The position numbers and the translations under genes are program-made. The notes under the pieces are model-generated. The model was not told the origin of the DNA. It ran no database searches and saw only the letters and a list, made by a program, of their open reading frames with translations. A stretch of DNA of 64,000 nucleotides from positions 186,001 to 250,000 of the forward strand of contig NZ_JOEK01000006.1 of the NCBI RefSeq assembly GCF_000719135.1, written 5' to 3'. This document shows positions 31,838 to 40,395 of the stretch, piece by piece. Each line of letters starts with the position of its first letter. The first letter of the stretch is position 1. This DNA comes from Streptomyces avicenniae. Lineage in GTDB: Bacteria; Actinomycetota; Actinomycetes; Streptomycetales; Streptomycetaceae.

Positions 31838-33597
31838 TGCCTGGGGTTGCCGTCTTCCAGTTCTGCGGGGTCGAGGACGCGCAGGCCGAGGGTCTCGGAG
31901 CCGATGTCGCGGTAGTCGGGCACGGGCGGGCGCTGCGCGGTGCGCGGGCGTACTCGCTGGGCGGGCGGCTGCGGGTCGGTGGTGGCGGCGCCGTCGCGGC
32001 CGTGGCCGCCGGGCGGGCCGTTCCCTTCCTCACGGTCGTCGGGACCGAAGTCGATGCCGCCGCTGCCCCAGGAGTGCAGTACCGCGCCGAGGAGGATACC
32101 GCCCGCGCCGACGACGAGTTCGCGCACCCGTGCGAGATCGTCGCGGCGGACCTCGCTCGGGTCGCAGACGACGAGGACGCCGTCCACGCGGTCGGTCAGC
32201 GCGATGGCGTCGGCGTACGACAGGACGGCGGGCGCGAGGACGACGACGACGTTGCCCTTGGCGTCGGCGTGGCCGATCAGCCGGGTCGCCGCGGCGGAGG
32301 TGAGCGCGCGCGGCACGTTGCGGACGCGGCGTCCCGGCACGAGGTCGAAGATGCCCGACTCCCCCGCGTCGATGGGCACTTGCTCCCCCGGCCATCCGGC
32401 GTACGCCGCCTCGCGGTCGCCCGCCGCCCATCCGGGCCGCACGCCGTCCGCCTCGCGCAGCTGCGCGCCGAGGCTCGGCGTGCGCAGGTCGGCCTCGACC
32501 AGCAGCGCGTCCATGCCCATCTCGGCGAACGCGGCGGTGAGGTTGACGGAGGCGGCGAGCGGCGTCTCGATGCTGCCGCGCGGGGCGACGACGAGCAGCC
32601 TGCGGCGCTGCGCGAACGTCTCGTCGTAGGCCAGGCGGAACGCCACCGAGCGGTACTCCTCGGCGAGCTTGCCCTCGGCGAGCAGCTGGTCGGGGTGGCC
32701 GCGCCCGGTGCGCGGCAGGACCCCGAGGACGGGCGCGCGCAGGGCCCGGGTGACGTCGCCGGGCGAGCGGACGGTCGGGTCGAACACGAGGCGCACCCAG
32801 GCGGCGAGCAGGCCGAGGCCGATGCCGACGACGTAGCCGAGGCCGAGGAGCAGCGGCAGGCCGGGGCCCGACGGGCTGGTGGGCGGGCTGGCCTCGGTGA
32901 TGATCCGGCCGCCGGTGGTGTCGAGGGCCTGGAGCCCGGCGATGGAGGCGTTGATCTCGGAGATCTGCCCGGTGACGGTGGACAGGTCGGCGACGGCGGT
33001 GTCGTACGTCGATGAGCCCTCGAAGAGGTCGTCGAGCTCGGCCTGCAACTCGTCGCGGCGGGTCAGCAGCGGGGCGCGGCGGCCTTCCAGGGACTCGATG
33101 CTGTGCGCGACGGTCCGGTCGGCGTCGGCCTGCCGGTTGTCGAGGTAGGCGCGGACGAAGGCGTTGGCGCGCTCGGCGGCCGTGCCGGGGGCGTCGGCCG
33201 AGTAGGCGAAGCGCAGGACCTCGGTGTTGGGCGGATTGGTCACCTGGAGGCCGGACTTGAGCTGCTGCGCGCTGTCGGGCCGCCCCAGCGTCTCGGCGGC
33301 GCGGTCGGCGACGATGTCGCTGACGGCGGTGCGGCGCTCGGAGCCCATGGCGATGCGGTCCACGGACGTGGTGGCGGCGAACGGGTCGGTGGTCGGCATC
33401 CGCACGGTGACCTCGGCGGTGGCGATGTACGTCTCGTTGGCGCTGAGGCCGAGCCAGCCGCCGCCCGCGAGGCCGAGGAGGATGCCGCAGACGATGAGGA
33501 GGCGGTAGCGCAGGAGTTGCCTGAACTGCTCGCGCAGCAGGTCGGGTTCGTCGTACGGGGTGGTGTGCCCGCGTACGTCCTCGCGCGCTGCGCTCAT
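31834..33597 (-). CDS. Wzz/BY-kinase-like chain-length protein with degenerate P-loop
   Basis: A 587-residue protein. Two membrane helices (about 32-52 and 243-265) bracket a Wzz-type extracytoplasmic coiled region (ADRTVAHSIESLEGRRAPLL, DELQAELDDLFEG). The cytoplasmic part resembles the CpsD/BY-kinase ATPase, keeping the Walker A'-like LLVEADLRTPSLG, but the P-loop reads APRGSIETPLAAS without Gly-Lys, and no C-terminal Tyr cluster is present. It probably governs chain length structurally rather than as an active tyrosine kinase. Overlaps flippase and glycosyltransferase genes by 4 bp at either end. Confidence 0.82.
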   Translation of the reverse strand: MSAAREDVRGHTTPYDEPDLLREQFRQLLRYRLLIVCGILLGLAGGGWLGLSANETYIATAEVTVRMPTTDPFAATTSVDRIAMGSERRTAVSDIVADRAAETLGRPDSAQQLKSGLQVTNPPNTEVLRFAYSADAPGTAAERANAFVRAYLDNRQADADRTVAHSIESLEGRRAPLLTRRDELQAELDDLFEGSSTYDTAVADLSTVTGQISEINASIAGLQALDTTGGRIITEASPPTSPSGPGLPLLLGLGYVVGIGLGLLAAWVRLVFDPTVRSPGDVTRALRAPVLGVLPRTGRGHPDQLLAEGKLAEEYRSVAFRLAYDETFAQRRRLLVVAPRGSIETPLAASVNLTAAFAEMGMDALLVEADLRTPSLGAQLREADGVRPGWAAGDREAAYAGWPGEQVPIDAGESGIFDLVPGRRVRNVPRALTSAAATRLIGHADAKGNVVVVLAPAVLSYADAIALTDRVDGVLVVCDPSEVRRDDLARVRELVVGAGGILLGAVLHSWGSGGIDFGPDDREEGNGPPGGHGRDGAATTDPQPPAQRVRPRTAQRPPVPDYRDIGSETLGLRVLDPAELEDGNPRQ

Positions 33598-34961
33598 GCG
33601 GGTGCTCCCCTTCGTGTGGCGGGACCCGGAGCTTCGCGCACCGGGGCGGTGAGCGCCAGTGCCTCGTCCAGGACGTCGGTGATCCGGCGCAGTCCTGCGG
33701 CGCGGGTCAGGTGGGTGCGGGCGTACGCGGCGCCGCGCGCGCCGAGCGCGTCGGCGCGGTCGGGGTCGGCCGCCAGGTCGCGGGCGGCGGCGGCGAGCGC
33801 GGCCGGGTCCTCGGGGGTGACGACGAGCCCGGCGCCCGAGCGGCGGACCTCGTCGGCCGTGCCGCCGCCGGGGGCGACGGAGGCGATGACGGGGCGGCTC
33901 GCGGCGAAGTACGAGGTCAGCTTGGACGGGACGCTCATGTCGAGGACGGCGGCCCGCTGCGTGACGACGAGGGCGTCGGCGGCGGCCAGGACGGCGGGGA
34001 AGTCCGACTCTGCGGCGGGCGGCAGGAGGTGGACGTTCGGCACGTCGGCGGCGAGTGCGGCGAGGTGGGAGCGCTGGCTGCCCTCGCCCATGAGGACGAC
34101 GCGCAGGTCGGGCGCGTGGCGGGCCGTGGCCACGAGGACGTCGAGCCCCTGCTTGAGGCCCATGTTGCCCGAGTGCAGGAGAACGGGGCGGCCCGGCTCC
34201 CAGCCGAGGCGGGCACGGGTGCGCGCACGCTCCGCCGGGTCGGGCGAAGGCGCGGGCACGTGCGACCAGTTGGGGACGAGGCGTACGCGCCCCTCGGGGA
34301 CGCCGAGCGCCTCCACGCGGGCGCGGAACGTCTCGTGGATGATGCCGACGAGCGTGGCGGCGCGCAGGACGCGGCGCTCGGCGGCGGCGGCGACCGCCGC
34401 GGCCCTGCCGCCGCCGCTGATGCCGCTCTGGGCCGCCGCCGCGCCCATCAGGTCCTGGACGACGGGCACGAACGGGACGCCGTGACGGCGGGCGGTGCGG
34501 GCGGCGAGGATGCCGCCCGCCAGGCTCGGGATCTGGGCGAGGACGGCGTCGGGGCGGGCCATGCGGGGCGGGGCGGCCAGGCCGTGGGCGAGGATCGTCG
34601 CCTCGTACAGGGCGCGGCGGGCGGCGGTCTGGCGTGCGGGCACGGTGTGGCGCCTGCGGTGTATCAGCACGCCCGCGCGTTCCTCGACGGTGCGCCAGCG
34701 CCGGGCGTACGCCGGGTCGAGGCGCCAGGCGGGGTAGTGGGGCAGCCCGGCGAGGACGTGGACCTCGGAGTGCCGTTCTGCGGCGAGGTGTTCGGCGAGC
34801 TGGGTGGCGTACGGGCCGATCCCGGCCTGCTCTGGCGCGTAGTTGGTGGAGACGAGCAGCAGGCGCTCGCCACGCGCCGGGCGGTGGCCGCCGGGCCCCG
34901 CGTCCGGCTTCGGCACGGAGTTGTCGCGCAAGGTGTCGTCGTGCACCGAGTTGTCGCGCAC
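33594..34961 (-). CDS. Glycosyltransferase family 4 (WcaI-like)
   Basis: A 455-residue GT-B enzyme. The N-terminal domain has LLLVSTNYAPEQAGIGPYAT (about residues 32-51) and HVLAGLPHYPAW; the C-terminal domain has VLLHSGNMGLKQGLDVLVAT and LDMSVPSKLTSYFAASRPVI, which includes the E/S-x7-E-like donor-binding region. It resembles colanic-acid WcaI. The start is the GTG at 34961, with AGGGGGAGG nine bases before it; earlier ATGs lie in non-coding-like sequence. The first codons contain two near-identical RDNSV repeats. First gene of the minus-strand operon for surface polysaccharide. Confidence 0.85.
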   Translation of the reverse strand: MRDNSVHDDTLRDNSVPKPDAGPGGHRPARGERLLLVSTNYAPEQAGIGPYATQLAEHLAAERHSEVHVLAGLPHYPAWRLDPAYARRWRTVEERAGVLIHRRRHTVPARQTAARRALYEATILAHGLAAPPRMARPDAVLAQIPSLAGGILAARTARRHGVPFVPVVQDLMGAAAAQSGISGGGRAAAVAAAAERRVLRAATLVGIIHETFRARVEALGVPEGRVRLVPNWSHVPAPSPDPAERARTRARLGWEPGRPVLLHSGNMGLKQGLDVLVATARHAPDLRVVLMGEGSQRSHLAALAADVPNVHLLPPAAESDFPAVLAAADALVVTQRAAVLDMSVPSKLTSYFAASRPVIASVAPGGGTADEVRRSGAGLVVTPEDPAALAAAARDLAADPDRADALGARGAAYARTHLTRAAGLRRITDVLDEALALTAPVREAPGPATRRGAPA

Positions 34962-35119
34962 TGTGAGATGCCTCCCCCTGCTGGGTCCCCCGACCACATC
35001 AAGTATCAAGCCTATCCGCAGAGTTGTACGCCATGTCAGCATTCGACCGCGCGGAGGGACCACCGGCGGCTATGGTGAGGTGCCAGCGATCGCGACGGGC
35101 CAGTGGGGGGTTCGGGCGT

Positions 35120-35644
35120 ATGCCGCAGTCTCGTGAGGCGCCTTCACACCGCGCAGGGCACACCGTCGGCTATGCGCCGGGGGTGTACGACCTCTTCCAT
35201 GTGGGGCACCTGAACATTCTCCGCCATGCCCGCAGCCGCTGCGACTACCTGGTGGCCGGGGTGGTGTCGGACGAGATGGCGGCGCTCGCCAAGGGCAGGC
35301 TGCCGGTGATACCGCTGGTGGAGCGGCTGGAGATCATCCGCGCCGTCCGGTACGTGGACGCGGCGTTCGTGGAGACCGTGCCCGACAAGCTGGAGACGTG
35401 GCAACAGGTCAGGTTCGACGTGCTGTTCAAGGGCGACGACTGGCGCGGGACCCCCAAGGGGCAGCGGCTTGAGCGGGACTTCGCGACGGTCGGCGTCGAA
35501 GTCGTCTACTTCCCCTACACGGTGCACACCTCAAGCACTCAGCTGCGGGCCGCGCTCGACGCGCTGGCGGCCCCCGCCGCCGTGCCCGCGGCGGACAGCT
35601 CCCGGAACCACTTCACCGAGAACGCGGCGCAGAACAGCACGTAG
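35120..35644 (+). CDS. Adenylyl-/cytidylyltransferase (TagD/TarD-like)
   Basis: A 174-residue nucleotidyltransferase with GYAPGVYDLFHVGHLNILRH, including the catalytic HxGH (His27, His30), DYLVAGVVSDEMAALAKG and FDVLFKGDDWRGTPKGQ (RTxGIST-equivalent HTSSTQLR near residue 140). It would make a CDP-activated polyol such as CDP-glycerol for a surface polymer. ATG at 35120; a G-rich tract nine bases upstream could serve as ribosome-binding site. Its last 106 bases overlap, tail to tail, with the CDP-alcohol phosphotransferase gene, which would use such a product. Confidence 0.85.
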   Translation: MPQSREAPSHRAGHTVGYAPGVYDLFHVGHLNILRHARSRCDYLVAGVVSDEMAALAKGRLPVIPLVERLEIIRAVRYVDAAFVETVPDKLETWQQVRFDVLFKGDDWRGTPKGQRLERDFATVGVEVVYFPYTVHTSSTQLRAALDALAAPAAVPAADSSRNHFTENAAQNST

Positions 35645-36294
35645 ACGCAGGCCAGCAGCGCGTACCCGAGGCGGAACAGCCGCTCGTCGCCGAGCAGGAG
35701 GAACAGCGCGCACATCGTGCCGTAGTCCACCGGCAACAGCGCCACGGCGCGCAGCCGCGAGGGCGCGGGCGCCGGGGCGCCGGGCGGCGCGGCGGGCCGG
35801 GGGCGCAGCTTGTCGGTGAGGAGCCCGCCGAAGAAGATCATGACGGCGGCGAGTTGGAAGACGGGCGGCACGAGGAGCCAGCGCTCGCCCGGCAGCGCGA
35901 AGTGCTGGTGGAAGGTGACGAGGACGGCCGTGTGCAGCGCGGTGATCTTCGCGCAGTCCACGGCGTGGTCCAGCCACTCGCCCGCCGGGCTGGACGTGCC
36001 GCGCAGCCGCGCGAGTTGGCCGTCGGCCGCGTCGAGCGCGAAGCCGAGGACGAGCGCGGCCCACACGCACAACGCCAGGGGCCAGGACGGCGGGACGAGC
36101 GCGAGCGCCGCGATCCCGGCGAAGCTGACGAGGGCGCTGAGCGCCGTCACCTGGTTCGGCGTGCGCCCGGCGCGGTACGCGGCGGCGGCGAACACGCGGC
36201 CCACCGGGCGGTTCACGTACCGGGAGTAGAGGGAGACGCCCTTGCTGGTCTTCTGTGCCTCGCGCAGCCGCGTGAGCGCGGCGCGGAAGGTCAT
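35539..36294 (-). CDS. CDP-alcohol phosphatidyltransferase family protein
   Basis: A 251-residue membrane enzyme with the full catalytic signature D88-x2-D-G-x2-A-R-x8-G-x3-D-x3-D113 (LDAADGQLARLRG then GEWLDHAVD) and six hydrophobic segments. It transfers a phospho-alcohol from a CDP-alcohol to an acceptor at the membrane. Start chosen at MTFRAAL (36294); an ATG 11 codons earlier is possible. It converges on and overlaps the cytidylyltransferase gene, suggesting a common pathway though not a common transcript. Confidence 0.88.
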   Translation of the reverse strand: MTFRAALTRLREAQKTSKGVSLYSRYVNRPVGRVFAAAAYRAGRTPNQVTALSALVSFAGIAALALVPPSWPLALCVWAALVLGFALDAADGQLARLRGTSSPAGEWLDHAVDCAKITALHTAVLVTFHQHFALPGERWLLVPPVFQLAAVMIFFGGLLTDKLRPRPAAPPGAPAPAPSRLRAVALLPVDYGTMCALFLLLGDERLFRLGYALLACVYVLFCAAFSVKWFRELSAAGTAAGAASASSAARS

Positions 36295-36424
36295 GGTCGC
36301 GTCCCCGCCGGTCCCCACCCCTGCCATGGCCGCATCATGTCATGACGCCCCGTCGGTGCAGCCGCGTTCCGCCGGAGTGGATACGATGCGTGCGCCGGTA
36401 AGGATCGACGGGGAGGGGCCCACC

Positions 36425-37399
36425 ATGCGGCTGCGAGCGCGGCTGGCGAAGACCACGGCGGGACTGCTGACGTCCCTCACGCTGGCGGCCGGGCTGTCGG
36501 GCTGCGTGACGGTGCACGGCGAGGAGGCCGTGGTCCCGGCGGCCACCGACGAGGAGGCGCGCGCCGCGCTGGACCGGTACGTCGAGATCAGCAACGAGGC
36601 GAAGCGCGTCTACGACGCCGAGCAGAACCGCACCATCGAGAGCGGCGGCCTGGGCGCCATCGACTTCGCGGGCATCTCGGCCCGCGCCGAGGTCTCGCCC
36701 GAGGGGGACGAGGACTTCGACCCGCTGGCCGTCTCCGACACGCGGTTCCACATCCCGCAGCAGGCGGGCTGGCCCAAGTTCTTCGTCGCGGACACGGCGA
36801 CCAACCAGGGGCGCAACCGCTGGCTGATGTTCTTCACGCGCTCGGGGATCGACGAGGACTGGCGCGTCTCCTACCTGTCCTCGATGCCCGCCGCCGACCT
36901 GCCGCGGTTCGCCGAGGACGAGGACGGCCACCTGGAGGACATACCGGTCGGCGCGGACGACGAGGGCCTCGTCCTGCCGCCCGCCGAGCTGAGCTCGGCG
37001 TACAGCGTGTATCTCCAGAGCGGCGAGGGGCCGTTCGCGGAGGGCCCCTACACCAGTGAGACGCGCGCGGCCCGCGACGCGGTGAACAACGACCCGGCCT
37101 CGCTCACGGAGTTCCGCGACGAGCCCGCGGAGGACGCCGAGTACGCGCCGCTGGCGATGCGGACGGTGGACGGGGACGCGTTCGTGATGTTCACGTCGCT
37201 GCACGACCAGCGGCAGACCGTCGCCGAGGGCGAGGAGATCGAGGTCAACGAGCTGACAGCCGCGCTGATGGAGGGCGAGGCGCGGACGTCGCTGACGCTG
37301 GACATGGTCGCCATACAGGCCGCGCTCGTCCCGGCGGGCGAGGGGCGGATCCAGCTGCTCACGCAGATGAAGGACGCCGTCGCGATCACCGGCGAGTGA
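36425..37399 (+). CDS. Lipoprotein of unknown function
   Basis: A 324-residue lipoprotein. The N-terminus MRLRARLAKTTAGLLTSLTL leads to the lipobox LSGC (Cys at about residue 28). The mature protein is acidic, with DRYVEISNEAKRVYDAEQN, RWLMFFTRSGIDEDWRVSYL and YAPLAMRTVDGDAFVMFTSL. This pattern recurs in streptomycete lipoproteins with no assigned role. GGGGAGGGG lies six bases before the ATG. Ends before a long palindromic terminator shared with the prim-pol gene. Confidence 0.78.
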   Translation: MRLRARLAKTTAGLLTSLTLAAGLSGCVTVHGEEAVVPAATDEEARAALDRYVEISNEAKRVYDAEQNRTIESGGLGAIDFAGISARAEVSPEGDEDFDPLAVSDTRFHIPQQAGWPKFFVADTATNQGRNRWLMFFTRSGIDEDWRVSYLSSMPAADLPRFAEDEDGHLEDIPVGADDEGLVLPPAELSSAYSVYLQSGEGPFAEGPYTSETRAARDAVNNDPASLTEFRDEPAEDAEYAPLAMRTVDGDAFVMFTSLHDQRQTVAEGEEIEVNELTAALMEGEARTSLTLDMVAIQAALVPAGEGRIQLLTQMKDAVAITGE

Positions 37400-37403
37400 C
37401 GCG

Positions 37404-37437
37404 GACGTACGGCCAGGCCGCGGCCTGGCCGTACGTC
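37404..37437. terminator. 34-bp palindromic bidirectional terminator
   Basis: GACGTACGGCCAGGC and GCCTGGCCGTACGTC flank a CGCG centre; the whole is a perfect palindrome. It begins 4 bases after the lipoprotein stop and its last two bases lie in the stop codon of the convergent prim-pol gene, so it can end both transcripts. Confidence 0.7.
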
Positions 37438-38152
37438 ACCAGGCGTGGGCCTGCTCCGGCTGGGCCGCCAGGTGCTCGGCGCAGGCGTCCGTGAGGGCTT
37501 CGAGGAGCGTCAGCGGCTCGGGGAGCGGGCGCTCGGGGCCCTGGAGCCAACGGACGCCGCCGGTGCCCGCCGGGGGGACGCGGGACGGCGGCAGGAGGAC
37601 GTAGCTGCCCCGGCAGTGCCAGCGCAGGCCCGGGTGCTCGTCCATGGTCTCGGGGTGGCAGTCGAGTTCGCAGGGCCACCACTCGTCCTCGTCGTCCGGG
37701 GTGCCGCGCGTGGCGGTGAAGAACAGGACGCGGTCCGGGTCGGCGACGGCGACGGGGCCCGGCTCGATGCCCTCGGCGGCGAGGCGGGCGAGGGCGGCGT
37801 ACCCGGCGGGCGCGGGGACGTCGAGGACGTCGTGGGCGGCGCCGGTGGCGGTGACGAAGTTGGCGAGCGGGTCGGCGTTCAGCCAGCGGATGATCTGCTC
37901 GGGGTCCGTCGTGGCCTGCGTCTGCCAGGCGAGCGAGACGGGGTGGCGTCCCGGGGTGGGACAGCCGATGCGGTCGCAGGAACAGCCGTAGCCCTGCGGG
38001 TGGGCGGCGGGCGCGACCGGGAACCCGGCGGTCGCCACCGCGAGCAGCAGTTCCTCACGTGCCCGCGCGGCGGCGGCCCCGGCCGCGGCCTGGCGGTCCG
38101 CCCGGCGCAGCCACCGGGGGATGATCCTGCTCTCGCGGCTCTCGCGTCCCAT
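37436..38152 (-). CDS. Bifunctional primase/polymerase-like protein
   Basis: A 238-residue protein of the prim-pol group common in streptomycetes: AVATAGFPVAPAAHPQGYGC, then CSCDRIGCPTPGRHP (cysteine-rich zinc-like knuckle), DPEQIIRWLNADPLANFVTA, VLDVPAPAGYAALARL and WHCRGSYVLLPPS. The acidic D-x-D expected in active prim-pol enzymes reads DVP here, so catalytic activity is doubtful. These proteins may be regulators or relics of plasmid primases. The upstream 270 bp contain a hairpin and presumably the promoter. Confidence 0.78.
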   Translation of the reverse strand: MGRESRESRIIPRWLRRADRQAAAGAAAARAREELLLAVATAGFPVAPAAHPQGYGCSCDRIGCPTPGRHPVSLAWQTQATTDPEQIIRWLNADPLANFVTATGAAHDVLDVPAPAGYAALARLAAEGIEPGPVAVADPDRVLFFTATRGTPDDEDEWWPCELDCHPETMDEHPGLRWHCRGSYVLLPPSRVPPAGTGGVRWLQGPERPLPEPLTLLEALTDACAEHLAAQPEQAHAW

Positions 38153-38269
38153 ACTCCCCCTACCACCTCACTGGTGTCCGGCCCGTCGAGCCTTGGAGCG
38201 TCGGGACCGGGGCTTTTATTCCGCCGTGCCGGGCAATCCTGCCCTGTGGCGTGCCTTGATGGGTAATCG

Positions 38270-38305
38270 GGAGGTGCGTGCCGTACGCGCACGGTACGCA
38301 CCTCC
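38270..38305 (-). terminator. Hairpin between exporter and prim-pol genes
   Basis: GGAGGTGCGTGCCGT and ACGGTACGCACCTCC form a 15-bp stem with one G-T pair and a 6-base loop. It lies about 118 bases past the stop of the minus-strand exporter gene and before the prim-pol promoter region. Confidence 0.5.
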
Positions 38306-38422
38306 GTCACAGGTCGATCACTTTCCGCATCCGATCGCGGCAACAACCGGTACCGGAGCGTTCACACTGTGGTCGTCGGCCGGTCGTCCACCGGGCCGCC
38401 GACCGGTTCACGGTGGCGCGTG

Positions 38423-39790
38423 TCACATCCCGGCCGGTGCGACGGCCCGCCGTCCGCCGCTCCGCCGGGCGCGGCGGGGGCGGCACAGGAGGACGAAGCA
38501 CAGGCTCGCCAGCAGCGCGGAGACGAGCTGGACGACGGCCATGGGCACGGCCGTGCCCTCCCCCGCGACGCCGACGAGCGGGGAGGCGATCGCGCCGACG
38601 AAGAAGGCGGACGCCCCCAGCAGCGCAGAGGCGGACCCCGCCGCGTGTCCCGCGCGGTCGAGCCCTTCCGAGTTGGCGTTGGGCAGGACCAGGGGCATGC
38701 AGGCCATGAGGACGAACAGCCCGGCGGAGACGGGCAGCAGGCCGACGTCGCCGAACAGGCCGGACGTCAGCAGCAGCAGCGCCACGCTGTCGGCGACGAT
38801 GAGCGCGAGCCCGACGCCCATCACCCGCTGCGCGGGGACGCGGCCGACGAACACCTTCCCGTTGACCTGGCTCATGACGACCATGCCGATGGAGTTCGCC
38901 ATGAACAGCAGGCTGAACGTCTGCGGCGAGGCGCCGTGGATCTCCTGGATCACGAAGGGCGACGCCGACACGTAGGCGAACAGCGCGGCGAACGTCAGCC
39001 CGCCGACGAGGAGATGGCCGGTGAAGACGCGGTCGCGGAACAGCCCGCGCATGTCCCGCAGCGCGGGTCTGACGCCACCGGACGTGCGCCGCTCGGCGGG
39101 CAGCGTCTCGGGCAGCCAGCGGAAGACGACGGCGACGAGGACGGCGCCGATCACGGCGAGGACGACGAAGATGCCGCGCCAGTCGGTGAAGCGCATCAAC
39201 TGGCCGCCGAAGACGGGCGCGAGGATCGGCGCGAGCCCGGAGACCAGCATCAGCGAGGAGAAGAACCTGGCCATGGCGACGCCGTCGAACAGGTCGCGGA
39301 CGACGGCGCGCGCGATGACGATGCCCGCGGAGCCCGCGAGGCCCTGGGCGAAGCGGAAGGCCGTCAGCGTCTCGACGTTCGGGGCGACGGCGCAGGCGGC
39401 CGAGGCGAGGACGTAGCCGCTCATGCCGCACAGCAGCGGCCAGCGGCGGCCGAGCTGGTCGCTCATCGGGCCGACGACCAACTGGCCGAGCCCGAGGCCG
39501 AGGAGGCAGGCGGTGAGGGTCAACTGCGCGGTGGACGCGCTGGTGTGCAGCGCGTCGCCGACCTCGGGGAGCGCCGGGAGGTAGGTGTCGAGCGAGAGCG
39601 GCGGCAGCGCGGACAGGCTGCCGAGGATGAGGGTGAGCAGCAGTCCGGCCCGCTGCCGGCGCGAGAGCTGGGGTGCTCCTGCGGCGCCTGCGCTGGCGGG
39701 CCGGGGTGGGGAGGGGACTGCGGTACGGGGGGTGTTCTGGGGGGTGACGGGGACGGGGACGGCCGCCGCGGGTTGGCCGGGCTGTTGCAT
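38423..39790 (-). CDS. Bcr/CflA family multidrug efflux MFS transporter
   Basis: A 455-residue twelve-helix transporter. The motif LSLDTYLPALPEVGDALHTS in helix 1 and GLGLGQLVVGPMSDQLGRRW (motif A, G-x3-D-x2-G-R-R) are specific to the Bcr/CflA group, and GLAGSAGIVIARAVVRDLFD is its helix-4/5 signature. It would export drugs such as chloramphenicol, sulfonamide or bicyclomycin by proton antiport. The N-terminal 40 residues are Pro/Ala-rich and cytoplasmic. No linked regulator is seen. Confidence 0.88.
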   Translation of the reverse strand: MQQPGQPAAAVPVPVTPQNTPRTAVPSPPRPASAGAAGAPQLSRRQRAGLLLTLILGSLSALPPLSLDTYLPALPEVGDALHTSASTAQLTLTACLLGLGLGQLVVGPMSDQLGRRWPLLCGMSGYVLASAACAVAPNVETLTAFRFAQGLAGSAGIVIARAVVRDLFDGVAMARFFSSLMLVSGLAPILAPVFGGQLMRFTDWRGIFVVLAVIGAVLVAVVFRWLPETLPAERRTSGGVRPALRDMRGLFRDRVFTGHLLVGGLTFAALFAYVSASPFVIQEIHGASPQTFSLLFMANSIGMVVMSQVNGKVFVGRVPAQRVMGVGLALIVADSVALLLLTSGLFGDVGLLPVSAGLFVLMACMPLVLPNANSEGLDRAGHAAGSASALLGASAFFVGAIASPLVGVAGEGTAVPMAVVQLVSALLASLCFVLLCRPRRARRSGGRRAVAPAGM

Positions 39791-40395
39791 GCACCTCTCC
39801 GGTACTCGGAATGAACGACCCGATCATCCCATGATCTGACCGGCCAACCCCAGGGGTTTACCGCCCCCGCGCGCATGGCGCTCACCACACCGGGGCGACG
39901 GCCTCACGCCCCGGCCCGGGCGGATGGGAGCATGGGCCCGTTACGGCTCGGGACCGGGAGAGTGCGATGCAGCCGCAGGACGGGCGGGACGGCCACGACG
40001 GGTGGGAGCCGCGGGACGGCCGGGACGGACGGGCCCCCGGGTAGCGCGCGGGGCGCCACGCGCGCCCCCGGCGTACGTCGCCCGCACGGGCGGTCGCGCC
40101 CGCTCCCCGCGTCACCCGTTGGAGGGGCGTGCGGCCATGTCCGCGACGGGGGCGGGCAGAAGACGCCGGGTGCGCCCACAGGGACTTCCCCAGGCCGCGC
40201 CGGGGGCGCCCCGGGGCGGGGGGACACCGCGCGCGGGACGCGCCCGCCACCGCCGTCCGGCCGACCGGTCGGCGCGCACCGGGCGCGGTGCTGGCACTGT
40301 GGTCCCGCACCCCGTACCCCGCATCCGCACCCCGAGCAGCAGTCGCAGCAGCAGCACGCCAGGCCCCACCCCTCGTACGACCCGCAGGACGGACC
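39791..40395. other. 605-bp intergenic region with one small candidate ORF
   Basis: Between the exporter start and the YihY-type gene. Apart from the 25-codon ORF at 39967-40044 it contains many GGGACGG/GGACGGGC repeats and long open frames on both strands whose products are Arg/Pro/Gly-rich and look non-coding. It must hold the promoters of both flanking genes; none is obvious. Confidence 0.4.
39967..40044 (+). CDS. Candidate 25-residue Asp-Gly-repeat peptide
   Basis: ATG at 39967, preceded by GGGAG at six bases spacing, opens a 25-codon frame ending in TAG. The peptide begins MQPQDGRDGHDGW and repeats R/H-D-G units. The good ribosome-binding site is the only support; no homologue is known to me, and the repeats could simply reflect GGACGG-rich DNA. 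Confidence 0.3.
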   Translation: MQPQDGRDGHDGWEPRDGRDGRAPG

